Below, in pieces: positions 18,265 through 27,590 of a DNA stretch of 64,000 nucleotides. The stretch spans positions 620,001 to 684,000 of the forward strand of contig CAWKDW010000014.1 of assembly GCA_963848475.1 (NCBI GenBank), given 5' to 3'. Numbering within the stretch: position 1 is the stretch's first letter; every line of letters starts with the position of its first letter. A model generated the notes under the pieces. It had not been told where the DNA came from. It did not search any database and was given only the letters and a program-made list of their open reading frames with translations. This stretch comes from Solirubrobacter sp963848475 (GTDB lineage: Bacteria; Actinomycetota; Thermoleophilia; Solirubrobacterales; Solirubrobacteraceae). Both the position numbers and the translations under genes were made by a program.

Positions 18265-21019
18265 GTGAGCCGCAAGAGCGAGATCGGCCGGGTGGAGGAT
18301 CTTCTGGCTGCGGTGCGTGGGGGCCGGAGCCGGTCACTGGTCGTTCTCGGCCCGGCCGGGATCGGTAAGAGCTGGCTGTGCCGTCGGGCGTCGGAGCTGG
18401 CGGAAGGGTTCACGGTCGTGAGGACCCGCGGCGTAGAGTCTGAGGCCCATCTCGGTTATGGGGGTCTGTTCGACGTACTCTCACCGTTGCTGGAGGGGCG
18501 ACTGGATCGGCTGCTGGTGGCGCGGCGTGACGCGTTGCGAGGTGCGTTGCGGATAGCGGCCACCGAGCGTGCCGATCCGTTCGCGGTCGCGGTGGCGACG
18601 TTGGACCTGCTGGCTATGGCCGCCGAGGATGCACCCGTCCTGGTGGTCGTCGACGATGCACCGTGGGTGGATGCGGCGAGTCTTGGCGCGCTGCGATTCG
18701 CGGCTCGTCGTCTCGACGCAGATCGAATCGGATTCCTCTTTGCCACGCGCAGTGAGTTGTCCGCGTCGCTGGTTGATGATGATCTGGAGTCGTTGACGGT
18801 CGCCGGTTTGGATGCGGCCGAGGCAGTGGCGCTGGTCGAGGAGGTCGCGGGGTCGCGCGTGGAGAAATCGGTCTCGCAGCTGCTCGCCTCGGCCAGCGGC
18901 GGGCATCCGCTATGGCTTCGGGAGGCGGCGCGCGAACTCTCGCCGGAGCAGATGGCGGGTGCGGTACCCCTGACGGACCGCTTCAGCGCGTCGGCCAGCG
19001 TTGAGGATGCGTTCGTCCGGCGTGCGTTGTGTCTCGCGCCGCAGGCTCGCTTTGCGCTTGTCCTCTTGAGTGCCGACGAGCAGGCGCCGGCGCCGGTCAT
19101 GCAACAGGCGCTTGCCGAGCTTGGGATCGCTCCGGGTTCGATCGAGGCCGCCGTCGGCTGCGGGCTCCTGCACCTGGAGGCTGGGCGGCCGCGGTTCTCA
19201 CATCCGCTGGCCGTGGCCGCAGCGGTCGCGGTCGCCGAGCCCGCGCAGCGCCGGATCGCGCACGAGGCGCTGGCCCGCGCGTGGAGCCACGCCGGCGAAG
19301 CTGAGCGCGCGGCCTGGCACCGCGCCGCGGGCGGCGACGGTCCTGATGCGCACGTTTCCTCCGCGATGGTCGGCGTCGCGCGGGCGGCTCGCGCACGCGG
19401 CGCGCCGGGCGCTGCCGCCGACGCCTGGCGGCGGGCGATCGAGACCACGCCTGACGCCAACAGGCGCAGCGGACTGCGTCTGGAGCGGGTCACACGACCT
19501 CGCGCAGGCGGGGCGGGCGCCCGAGGCGCTGGCGCAACTCGACGAGGTTCTCGACCGCGGCGGCTGCAGCCGTGCTGCGCGCAGACGCCGAGAATCCTAC
19601 AGGGCCAGCTTCTGAACTCGCAGGGCCGCTTCCCCAGGCTGCTCGCGTGCTCGAGGCAGGCGCTGCGCGGATTCGGCACGACGATCCGGGCACGCGCGGC
19701 GCTGATGCTCTGTGGGGCGGCAGCTGCCAAGACGAACGAAGCCGAACTGAGCGCGGCGGTCAGACGGCCGAGGCCGCCGTGGGGCTCGCACTGCCACTCG
19801 GCGGGTCGGCCGCGGCGGCGGCCGAGTCGACACTCGGGTGGATCCTCATTATTGCTGGGCAGGGCGATCGCGGATATCCGCTGTTGCTGCGCCATGCCGA
19901 GCGAGCCGACCAGATGGCGCGAGGCCCCAACGGCGATTCGTGCCGGCTCGGCTGGGTTGTTCGCATGCTGGATGGAGGATTACGACACAGTCGCGGAGTC
20001 AGCTCGAGCGCGCGATTCTCCTGGCGCGAGAACAGGGTCTCGTGAGCAACCTCCCGCTCGCGCTGGGGGCCATGGGCGAACTGGAGTTCCGTGTCGGCAA
20101 TTGGTCCGTGCCCGCAGTCGCGCTCGAAGAGGCTCTCCGGCTTGCTGAAGATGCCGACCAGTTCCTGCATTTCGGCCACACCGTATTACTGGTGCTCGCC
20201 GCCGCGACCGGCGACATTCATGGCGCGGGCGCCTACGCCGATAGCGTCTCGGCTATCGCGGCTCTCAGCGGCAGCAAGTCACTTGAGATGCACGCTCACG
20301 CGGGCAGGGGCATGCTCGAGCTGGGCCTCGATCACCCGGAGGCGGCGATCGCCCACCTGTCGCGGACCCGCGAGATCGCGGAACGCGGTGGTTTCGCAGA
20401 GCCCAACTACGTGCAGTGGAGTCCCGACCTGATCGAGAGCCAGATCCGCGCAGGGCTGGAGCACGAAGCGCGCAACACGCTGGCGCAGTTTGAGACCCAG
20501 GCGCAGCGAACCGGCCGCCGCTGGGCGCTGGCCAACGCCGCCCGCTGCCGCGGTCTGCTAGCTCCTCGGGAGATGGTCGACGCGGTCTTCGCTGAGGCGC
20601 ACCGGCTCGTCTGCGCTCTGCCTTCGCCGTTTGAGCGCGCGCGAACCGAGCTGTGCTGGGGCGAGCGCCTGCGACGCGATGGCCGCCGCGTCGACGCACG
20701 TCGGCACCTGCACGACGCGCACCAGGCCTTCGAAGCGCTCGGCGCGGCGCCCTGGGCCGAGAAGGCCGCGCGGGAGTTGCGTTTCAGCGGCGGTCGCGCC
20801 CGCCGCGGGCTTCGAGCCCGAAGCGACGAACTCACCGCGCAGCAGCTGCAGATCGCGACGATGGTCGCCGAGGGCCTGACGAACAAGAACATCGCGGCGG
20901 CGCTGTTTCTCAGTCCGAAGACGATCGAGTTCCACCTCGGCCATGTGTACCGAAAGCTGGAGGTCAACAATCGCACCCAGCTCACGCGCGCTCTGTTGAG
21001 CTCGCCCGCTACGCACTAG
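18265..21019 (+). pseudogene. LAL-type LuxR-family ATPase regulator (LAL2), frameshifted paralogue of LAL1
   Basis: From GTG 18265 the protein parallels LAL1 closely: Walker A GPAGIGKSW, VLVVVDDAPWVD, the repeat region, and a final helix-turn-helix (LTAQQLQIATMVAEGLTNKN... YRKLEVNNRTQ). Between about 19488 and 20010 the homologous sequence jumps frame several times and then stays in the last frame to TAG 21017-21019. The span of 2755 bases is within 2 bases of LAL1 (2757), so the changes are small indels, not deletions. It is either a decaying duplicate or poorly resolved sequence. It would activate the adjacent secreted esterase if functional. Confidence 0.82.
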
Positions 21020-21036
21020 GGATTTTCCCGGCGCGA
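21009..21036 (+). repeat. LAL-terminus/downstream element, copy B
   Basis: 26 of 28 bases match 12441-12468 (core CTAGGGATTTnCCCGGCGC). It includes the LAL2 stop codon and here contains the inverted repeat GGGA-TTT-TCCC. It lies about 90 bases before a secreted-protein gene with a strong Shine-Dalgarno. Confidence 0.7.
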
Positions 21037-21122
21037 GAAGGTGCGCGGTGGGTAAGAGTCGCCGCGAGACCTTCCGGGGCTGCATGCCGTGAACCCTTCT
21101 CGTCTCCCAGAAAGGAGACCGC

Positions 21123-21503
21123 ATGGCCGTCCACCGAAGGAGCCTCGCCGCGATTGCCGCTCTCGCGCTCGTGGGCACGCATCAGCGAAAGGAGCCGCGG
21201 GGTGGTAGCGGTCACGTCCGGGCTCGTGTGCTTCGGGTTCGCGTCGAACGCGCTTGCCGACGAGCCGAGATACTCGATTGCGGCCAACGTCAACGATGTG
21301 GCGATCGTGACCACTCGTGGTCCGAATCTGGTCTGGCTCGCCAACGACCCGGTCCGACGGGTCGGCAAGCCGGCTGGACCGCGCCGGCCTCCAACGACCC
21401 GGTGACGATCAGCTTCACGCAACTGGTCAAGGCCACCGACGCGCTGCGCACCGTCGCCTACAACCGCACCCTGACGTTCACGCTCTCCACCACGAAGCCG
21501 TGA
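21123..21503 (+). pseudogene. Deleted paralogue of the secreted esterase, joined to a C-terminal beta module
   Basis: ATG 21123 has an excellent Shine-Dalgarno (AAAGGAGACCGC). Pieces in alternating frames give a signal peptide (VVAVTSGLVCFGFASNALA), then YSIAANVNDVAIVTTRGPNL and VWLANDPVRRVGK, which parallels the start of the mature intact esterase at 21515. It then jumps to NDPVTISFTQLVKATDALRT and TLTFTLSTTKP, the end of the module found on the hydrolase at 12662. The catalytic part is gone. It shows that this esterase type once carried that C-terminal module. Confidence 0.7.
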
Positions 21504-21514
21504 GAGGAACAACG

Positions 21515-23263
21515 ATGACCTTCCGACGAACCACGATCACGGCATTGGTCGCGGTCGCCGTGCTCGGCTGCGCGTCGAGCGCCCGCGGCGCCGACCCGCC
21601 GACTCACGCAATCAATGCAAACGTCAACGATGCGGGCATCGACAACGCCCGCGGGCAGAACCTGATCTGGCTCGCGGGCGACCCGGCGCGGCGGGTCGGG
21701 AAGCTGCTCGTGTTCTTGCCGCTCGGGGCGGTGAACAACTTCCCGTCGAACTTCCAAGAGCTCGGGGCCCAGGGCGGGCGTCTCGGCTATCACACGATCG
21801 TCCTGGCGTACAAGAACGAGGCCCCAATCGCTATGGCTCCGCCGGTCGGATGTGGCAACGGCGTGGACGCCTCGACCGCGCCGCCGGACTGCGCGATCAA
21901 CGCGCGCATGGAGATGCTCGATGGACGCGGCGAATCGACCGTCGTCAACGTCGACCGCGCCAACAGCATCGAGAACCGCCTCAACAAGGTGCTCCAGCAC
22001 TTGGACGCGACCTACCCCGGCGAAGACTGGTCGCAGTTCCTGGACGCCGGCGGCGAGCCGAAGTGGTCTGAGACGGTGATCGCCGGCGGGTCGCTCGGCG
22101 CCGGGCAGGCCGCTCTGATCGCAAAACTGCACTCGGTGCACCGCGTGTCCTTGTTTGCCGGCTGGACCGATGCCAACCACGGCTGGGTCACGCTCGGGGC
22201 GACGCCCTCGAGCAAGTACTCCGCGCTCATTCACGCGCGCGACAACTTCTTCGCGAGGATGTGCAAGGTCAATCCGGAGGACGGACACGAGGGCGCGTAC
22301 CTCGCAATCGGCCTGACCGCGAGCTGCCCGCTGCCGGACTTCACGGTCCCGCCGGCACCGGTCGACCCGGCCAACCCGTACCTGGTCGAGAACCGCCAGC
22401 CGCCGTTCGGGACCCCGCTGCACGTGTTCAATCTCGAGTACGCGCCGGGTCAGCCGGTCGTCGGCGACCCGTATCACGCGAGCACGGTCCGCGACGCCTA
22501 CGTCGCAAAGGAGCCCGACGGCATCACGCCGTCGCACCTGCTCGTGAACGCGTGGCGCTCGGTCCTCGGCGACAGCGACGCCGACACCTACCTCGACCCG
22601 GGCGAGAACCTCGACCACGCCGACAACTGCCCGCAGGTCGCCAACGCCGACCAAGCCGACGCCGACAACGACAACATCGGCGACGCCTGCGATAGCGACC
22701 GCGACGGCGACACCGTCGCCAACGCCACCGACAATTGCCCCGACGCCGCCAACGCCAGCCAGGCCGACGCCGACAACGACGGGCTCGGCGACGCCTGCGA
22801 CGCCACGCCACACGGCACGACCCCGCCGGTAATCACCGTTGCCGGCACGACCGTCGATGCGACCGGTCCCGCCGGCGCCCTCGTCGCCTACACCGCTACC
22901 GCCGCCGACGACCTCGACGGCACGGTTCCGGTCACCTGCACCCCCGCGGCCGGCCAGTTCGCCATCGGCGCCACGACCATCACCTGCTCGGCCACCGACG
23001 CCGGCGGCAACACCGCGAACCCGATCTTCTCCGTGACGGTCCGCGGCGCGCCCGAGCAACTCGGACGGCTGGTCACCAAGGTCGGCGGCTCGCCGGCGCT
23101 CGCGGCGCTGTTCGCGAGCGTTGACCCGACCCGGCCGCTCCAGCGCCTCGCGGTATGCGTCACGCTGCGCGCGTTCATCGTCCTAGTGCCGTTCGTCGCG
23201 CCCACGAACGCGGCCCAATGGATCGCCGACGCGAACCGGATCCGGGCGGTGCTCGCCTGCTGA
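21515..23263 (+). CDS. Secreted alpha/beta-hydrolase-like esterase with thrombospondin type-3 and HYR domains
   Basis: 582 aa from ATG 21515 (GAGAGGA six bases upstream). An N-terminal export signal ends near VLGCASSARGA; a lipobox-like LGC is possible but not canonical. The catalytic region has KLLVFLPLG, IVLAYKNEAP and a nucleophile elbow GGSLGAGQAA, resembling the BPSS1187-type hydrolases. Two calcium-binding thrombospondin type-3 repeats follow (about residues 350-430; DNCPQVANADQADADNDNIG is one), then a HYR Ig-like domain (PPVITV...ITCSATDAGGNTA) and a short helical tail. It is extracellular and probably calcium-stabilised. The gene lies 12 bases after the deleted paralogue. Confidence 0.8.
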   Translation: MTFRRTTITALVAVAVLGCASSARGADPPTHAINANVNDAGIDNARGQNLIWLAGDPARRVGKLLVFLPLGAVNNFPSNFQELGAQGGRLGYHTIVLAYKNEAPIAMAPPVGCGNGVDASTAPPDCAINARMEMLDGRGESTVVNVDRANSIENRLNKVLQHLDATYPGEDWSQFLDAGGEPKWSETVIAGGSLGAGQAALIAKLHSVHRVSLFAGWTDANHGWVTLGATPSSKYSALIHARDNFFARMCKVNPEDGHEGAYLAIGLTASCPLPDFTVPPAPVDPANPYLVENRQPPFGTPLHVFNLEYAPGQPVVGDPYHASTVRDAYVAKEPDGITPSHLLVNAWRSVLGDSDADTYLDPGENLDHADNCPQVANADQADADNDNIGDACDSDRDGDTVANATDNCPDAANASQADADNDGLGDACDATPHGTTPPVITVAGTTVDATGPAGALVAYTATAADDLDGTVPVTCTPAAGQFAIGATTITCSATDAGGNTANPIFSVTVRGAPEQLGRLVTKVGGSPALAALFASVDPTRPLQRLAVCVTLRAFIVLVPFVAPTNAAQWIADANRIRAVLAC

Positions 23264-23502
23264 GCAAGGTCCGACGCGACTCCGGCGACGCTCGTTGGCC
23301 GATGGGGCTCGAGCGCGCCGGAGTCTGCCCGTTCGGCGGGCACCTTGGCGGCACACGCGAGTCGCGTGCGACCACAGCATCAGCCCGAGCTACGACGCGA
23401 ACTGCAACACCGTCGCTTCGTCAAATTGCTTTCCATCGCCATCGGTACGGAGCGTGCCGGCGGCGGGTCGCGACTATCGAGGGTGTGGGACGACACGTAT
23501 CG

Positions 23503-23536
23503 TTCGACGACGGTCGAAAGATACGCTTTTGTGGAA
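23503..23536 (+). repeat. Dispersed 34-bp element, copy 2
   Basis: TTCGACGACGGTCGAAAGAT followed by ACGCTTTTGTGGAA; 29 of 34 identical to 9607-9640 on the other strand. In one frame the surrounding bases read STTVERYAFVEERYFAERHG, so it may be the start of a lost gene. A shortened third relic is visible at 29226-29262. The rest of 23264-23614 holds no gene. Confidence 0.55.
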
Positions 23537-23614
23537 GAGCGCTACTTCGCCGAGCGGCACGGCAGGCCGCGGGCAAAGTGGGAACGGCGACCACTTGGCC
23601 GGAATCTGAGTAGC

Positions 23615-23640
23615 CGAGGTCTCAGCAGCCTGAGACCTCG
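23615..23640. terminator. Perfect 11-bp hairpin
   Basis: CGAGGTCTCAG-CAGC-CTGAGACCTCG, 38 bases upstream of the c-di-GMP gene start and 350 bases after the esterase stop. It could end a readthrough transcript or serve as an operator or leader hairpin of the following gene. Confidence 0.5.
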
Positions 23641-23678
23641 CGCTCGTGTTCTCTAGTCACGTGCCGATAGTTGCAAGT

Positions 23679-25499
23679 ATGCAGTCGCCGAATGATCGAC
23701 GTGGAGATCGGGCGCCGATACGCCGATCGTTCCGTGCGGCTGCGCGCGGCCATCGGCTACAGCTGAGCGCCATTGCCGTCGCGATCGTGGTCCTTGCAGG
23801 CATCGTGGCCGTCTCGATCACGACGCTGCGTGGCCGCGCGGACCGCGCGCGGCAGGTTCAGCTGATCGTGGCCGAGATCGACGGCGACGCGCAGCACCTA
23901 AGTCGCATCGAAGCGCAGTCGGAGGTTGCCCCCGGGCTCACCCCGGCGCTTGACGCGGAGTTCGAACTCGTCCAACAGCGCATGGACGGCCTAATCGAAG
24001 ACTATGCCCGCCGCACCGGTCGGGCCGACGCGCGCCAGTTGTCCGCGCAGACGCACCGCTACATGCAGGCCGTGTCCAGGGAGTTTGTGCTCCGAAGAGA
24101 TGGCTGGGTCGCAATCGGCAAGGAGTTCGGCCATCGTGTGGTCGACCCGCGCTTCGAGAGCCTGCAACGCCAGCTGGAGGTCGTCGGCAAGACGCAGGGC
24201 GAGAGCGCGAAGGCCGCGTCCGCGGCGACGGACCTCGGGATCGGTGTCAGTCTCCTGCTCGGCGCCCTGGCCCTTGTCGCAATGCTTGTACGACTGGACT
24301 CGATTCGAGGCGCTGCGGCCCGCGAGCGCCACCAGGATCTCGAAGTCCAGGCGCTGTCTGACGCCCTCACCGGCCTCCCCAACCGCCGCCAGCTGATGCT
24401 CGACCTCGATCATGCGTCCCTCCGGGCCGGCGCAGGTATCCGGTGTCTCCTCGTCCTGTGCGATCTCGACGGGTTCAAGGCCTACAACGACACCTTCGGT
24501 CACCTCGAAGGCGATCTGCTGCTCGGCCGATTGAGCGCCAAGCTCGCCCGGACGGCGGCTCCCAACGGCACCGCCTACCGGCTCGGCGGCGATGAATTCT
24601 GCGCGCTGTTGTGCGTTGATCAAGACGAGCAGGAGCTGGCTCTGGCGGAATGCCACGCCGCACTCTCTGAGAGCGGAAGCGGCTTTGACATCCGCGCGTC
24701 GATCGGGTCGGTGGTCCTGCCCGATGAGGCGTCGGACTCCTCGACGGCGCTGCGGCTGGCTGACGAGCGCATGTACGCACAGAAGAACGAGCGCGGAGCG
24801 TCCGTCACGCACCAGCTCCGCGCCGTGATCCTGCGCGTCCTCGCCCTCCAGGACCCTGATCTCTACGGCCACGTCCAGGGCGTCGCCCGCCTCGCCGCGG
24901 GCGTTGGGCGGCGGCTCGATCTCGACGACGCGCAGATCACGAACCTCGTACGCGCCGCCGAGCTGCACGACGTCGGCAAGATCGCCATCCCCGACAGCAT
25001 CCTGCACAAGCCCGGACCGCTCGATCCCGACGAACAGGAGTTCATTCGACGACACACCCTCATCGGCGAGAACATCCTCAGCGCCGCACCCGTGCTCGCC
25101 GGGATCGGCAGGCTCGTGCGCTCCAGCCACGAACGCTACGACGGCACCGGCTATCCGGACGGGCTGCGCGATGACGAGATCCCGCTTCCCAGCCGCATCA
25201 TCTTCGTCTGCGACTCCTTCGACGCAATGACCACCGATCGCCCCTACCGCAAGGCGATGACTGACACGGAAGCGCTCGCCGAGCTCAAACACTGCGCCTT
25301 CACGCAGTTCGACCCGGCCGTCGTCGACGCCTTCGCCACCGAGCTTGCCGCGCTCAAAACGACGGGCCGAACTGCCGGTGACGAGCGCCACGGGCTCGAC
25401 CCTCCCGGGGTACATCGCTCAGCTAAACCGAGCGACGTCCCTCCGCAACCGGCCGCAACGAATCGCCCCGCGAGCTGCGCTGAGCCGCCTCGGGTCTGA
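23679..25499 (+). CDS. Membrane diguanylate cyclase / HD-GYP phosphodiesterase
   Basis: 606 aa from ATG 23679 (a GTG at 23646 would add 11 residues). An N-terminal TM helix (LSAIAVAIVVLAGIVAVSIT), an extracytoplasmic helical sensor of about 140 residues and a second TM helix (LGIGVSLLLGALALVAML) precede a GGDEF domain with an intact GGDEF at residues 303-307. An HD-GYP domain follows, with ELHDVGK (His430-Asp431) and HERYDGTGYPDG (GYP 491-493). GGDEF makes and HD-GYP degrades c-di-GMP; having both intact in one chain suggests signal-switched or partly regulatory activity. The helical sensor resembles chemoreceptor-type four-helix inputs. Confidence 0.9.
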   Translation: MQSPNDRRGDRAPIRRSFRAAARGHRLQLSAIAVAIVVLAGIVAVSITTLRGRADRARQVQLIVAEIDGDAQHLSRIEAQSEVAPGLTPALDAEFELVQQRMDGLIEDYARRTGRADARQLSAQTHRYMQAVSREFVLRRDGWVAIGKEFGHRVVDPRFESLQRQLEVVGKTQGESAKAASAATDLGIGVSLLLGALALVAMLVRLDSIRGAAARERHQDLEVQALSDALTGLPNRRQLMLDLDHASLRAGAGIRCLLVLCDLDGFKAYNDTFGHLEGDLLLGRLSAKLARTAAPNGTAYRLGGDEFCALLCVDQDEQELALAECHAALSESGSGFDIRASIGSVVLPDEASDSSTALRLADERMYAQKNERGASVTHQLRAVILRVLALQDPDLYGHVQGVARLAAGVGRRLDLDDAQITNLVRAAELHDVGKIAIPDSILHKPGPLDPDEQEFIRRHTLIGENILSAAPVLAGIGRLVRSSHERYDGTGYPDGLRDDEIPLPSRIIFVCDSFDAMTTDRPYRKAMTDTEALAELKHCAFTQFDPAVVDAFATELAALKTTGRTAGDERHGLDPPGVHRSAKPSDVPPQPAATNRPASCAEPPRV

Positions 25500-25510
25500 C
25501 GAAGACCGAT

Positions 25511-25830
25511 CGTCGTGCTCTGGCGCGCCGGCCTGCGCATCCAAGCCAGCGCTGGACCTTCAGCGAGTTCGACCTCGACGCGCGGCGCGGCTCGGTCCTG
25601 GTGCGCTGCGGCAAGGGCGGGCGCCGCCGCGAAGTCGGCATCGACGACTGGGCTTCGACCAACGCCAACCCTGGCTCACCGCTCCGCCGACCACCGATGC
25701 TCCCCGTCAGCGCCGGCCTCGCACTCCCCTTCGCTCGCTGACCGAATCGATATGCAGCGGCTCCCCGCCGGCGCGGCCACTGCCGCTCTCCGACGTCGGG
25801 ACGTCGTGTTGGGTCCCGATCCCCGGCCCA
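25511..25830 (+). pseudogene. Tyrosine recombinase/integrase relic
   Basis: Readable in shifting frames: LWRAGLRI, then SEFDLDARRGSVLVRCGKGG plus RRREVGIDDW, then GFDQRQPWLTA. This is the conserved N-terminal part of the catalytic domain (LRISEAL / DLD / GKGGRRREV pattern). Everything after that, including the HxxR and Tyr boxes, is unrecognisable. Two or more frame changes occur within 200 bases. It is a dead integrase immediately after the c-di-GMP gene. Confidence 0.65.
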
Positions 25831-25841
25831 GCCGTGCTGGG
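25827..25841 (-). terminator. Hairpin after the metallophosphoesterase gene
   Basis: CCCAGC-CGT-GCTGGG, 6-bp stem, 28 bases beyond the stop of the minus-strand gene ending at 25869. No U-tract. Confidence 0.4.
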
Positions 25842-25868
25842 ACGGCTGCGCCGGGAGGGTCCGCTCGT

Positions 25869-27290
25869 CTACGGCGCGGTCGTGGCCAGGGTGAGCGTCA
25901 GGGTCTTGTCGTAGGTGCCAGTGCGCAGCGGCTCGTTGGCGCCGATGGACTGCTTGAAGCCGAGCGTGAACGCATCGTTGCTGCGCGGAGCGCTGTACAC
26001 GCGCAGCGGCGTCGGAGCATCGGTGCCACCGACCGGAGCGTAGGCCCCATCGTTGGAGTTCGCCTGCAGCGGCTGCGCCAGGCTGAACGCGCCGTTGACC
26101 AGGTGTCCGGTGTGCGTTGGGCTCGGGTCGGCGACGCTCAACATCGCATCAGCAGCGGTGCTGGTGATCGTGGCCGTGGTCGAGCCCGTGTAGTCGGCCG
26201 CCAGACCGGGGACGAACGCGCCGAGGGTTGCCGGCGCGCCGAGCGTCAGCGCGAGCGTCGCGGGGACGGTGCCGCCGACGGTGCCCTTCGCCGTGGCGAT
26301 CGGAGCCAACGGCGCGGGGCACGGGGTCACCTTCCCGGTGCGGTACTCGACGTTCTCGCACGAGAACGGTTGCGACGCGGTGCCGTCCACGTGCAGCCGC
26401 AGCCACAGGCGCGGATTGTTGGTCGACCCCTGGACGACGAAGCGGGTGACGTTGGCCGGCATGCCGGCAGGGCGATCGACGAGGAACAGGTGCGAGTCGC
26501 CCTCCATGAGCAGCACCGGCTTGACGAAGCGCGTCGCGCGTTCGGCGATCTTGGCCTGGATGGGGGCGAACGCGCTCTGGCTGCCCATGTTGGCTTGCAG
26601 GCCGATCGCGACGGCCGCGGACCCGTCGCGCTCGGCCGCGTCGAAGGTCGCGTCGATCCACGCGAGCGTCGCGGCGCCGCGCGTCGTGTACTCCGCGACG
26701 CGGAGTGCTCGCTCCTCGGCCGTCTCGGGTTTGCGCACGCCGTTCTCGGTGCGATCGCCGAACCACGTCGCCTGGTTGTCATCCGAGCCCACGACGTGCA
26801 CATCCGCGAACGTCACGCCGGACTGGGTCCAGCGCACATTCTCTGGGAACGCGTCGGACTGATAGGCGACCGTCTCCGCGCCTGCGCCGAGCGTACGCCC
26901 GTGAATGGGGAAGAACACGCGCCGGATCGCGTCCAGACGCTCCGTGGGGAGGTAGGCGCCGTTGTTGGCTCGGTGGCAGTCCGTCCACTCGTTATCGCCG
27001 GGCGTGTAGACGAAGGAGTCCGCGAACGTCTGGAAGTCCGCGAGGCGTGCGGCGAAGTAATCGTCGTCGCAGCGCGAGCTGCCGTCCTTGATGTCGCCAA
27101 GGTGGAGCACCCGGCCCACCGAAGGGTCCGCGTTGATTTCCGCGACGTCAGTTGGGAAGCCGGCGATCTGCACGGCACCGTAGGGCACGTCGCCGATCAC
27201 GGCGAGCGTCGAAGCGTCATTGGTCTGGGCATGCGCCGGCGCGGCACCAACAAGCGCGGCGGCGGCCAGGAGAGAGAGGAGATATCGCAT
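25869..27290 (-). CDS. Secreted calcineurin-like metallophosphoesterase with C-terminal beta module
   Basis: 473 aa from ATG 27290, which opens a signal peptide (MRYLLSLLAAAALVGAAPAHA). Metal-binding motifs of the calcineurin-like fold are visible: VIGDVPYG, LHLGDIKDG and TPGDNEWTDC, with a later MEGDSHLFL. The catalytic part ends near FSCENVEYRTGKVTPCPAP. The final 135 residues (VPATLALTLG... TGHLVNGAFSLAQPLQ... RTGTYDKTLTLTLATTAP) are the module also found on the hydrolase at 12662. It is an extracellular phosphoesterase of unknown substrate. The upstream 27291-27574 region is gene-free. Confidence 0.85.
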   Translation of the reverse strand: MRYLLSLLAAAALVGAAPAHAQTNDASTLAVIGDVPYGAVQIAGFPTDVAEINADPSVGRVLHLGDIKDGSSRCDDDYFAARLADFQTFADSFVYTPGDNEWTDCHRANNGAYLPTERLDAIRRVFFPIHGRTLGAGAETVAYQSDAFPENVRWTQSGVTFADVHVVGSDDNQATWFGDRTENGVRKPETAEERALRVAEYTTRGAATLAWIDATFDAAERDGSAAVAIGLQANMGSQSAFAPIQAKIAERATRFVKPVLLMEGDSHLFLVDRPAGMPANVTRFVVQGSTNNPRLWLRLHVDGTASQPFSCENVEYRTGKVTPCPAPLAPIATAKGTVGGTVPATLALTLGAPATLGAFVPGLAADYTGSTTATITSTAADAMLSVADPSPTHTGHLVNGAFSLAQPLQANSNDGAYAPVGGTDAPTPLRVYSAPRSNDAFTLGFKQSIGANEPLRTGTYDKTLTLTLATTAP

Positions 27291-27574
27291 CGCCCGGGAC
27301 TCAAGCGCGCCTGCACCCCCGAATTGTGTCCAGACAGTTGCGTGGTCCACGCGGCGGGGGCTGGTGAACACACGCCACCTCGCCTACGACGAAAGCAGCG
27401 GCCCGCCCGTACGTCTGTCCCGCAGCCTTGCTCAGCGTCGATCACGAGAGCACCGGCCTCGCCGCAAGTTGACGGGCGAGGTCATGCGTGAGCCGACGGC
27501 GAACACGCGTGGCGCAGCGGTCGTGGCCACGGAGGTACGCTCGCCAGACCCGCGGGATCGCGGCGGGTTTCGCC

Positions 27575-27580
27575 TAGGGT
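27575..27580 (+). promoter_or_regulatory. -10 box of the RelA/SpoT-domain gene
   Basis: TAGGGT lies 10 bases before ATG 27591, which places transcription start about 4 bases before the start codon. No Shine-Dalgarno is seen, so a near-leaderless transcript is likely. No convincing -35 box. Confidence 0.4.
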
Positions 27581-27590
27581 GGGTCCCCCA

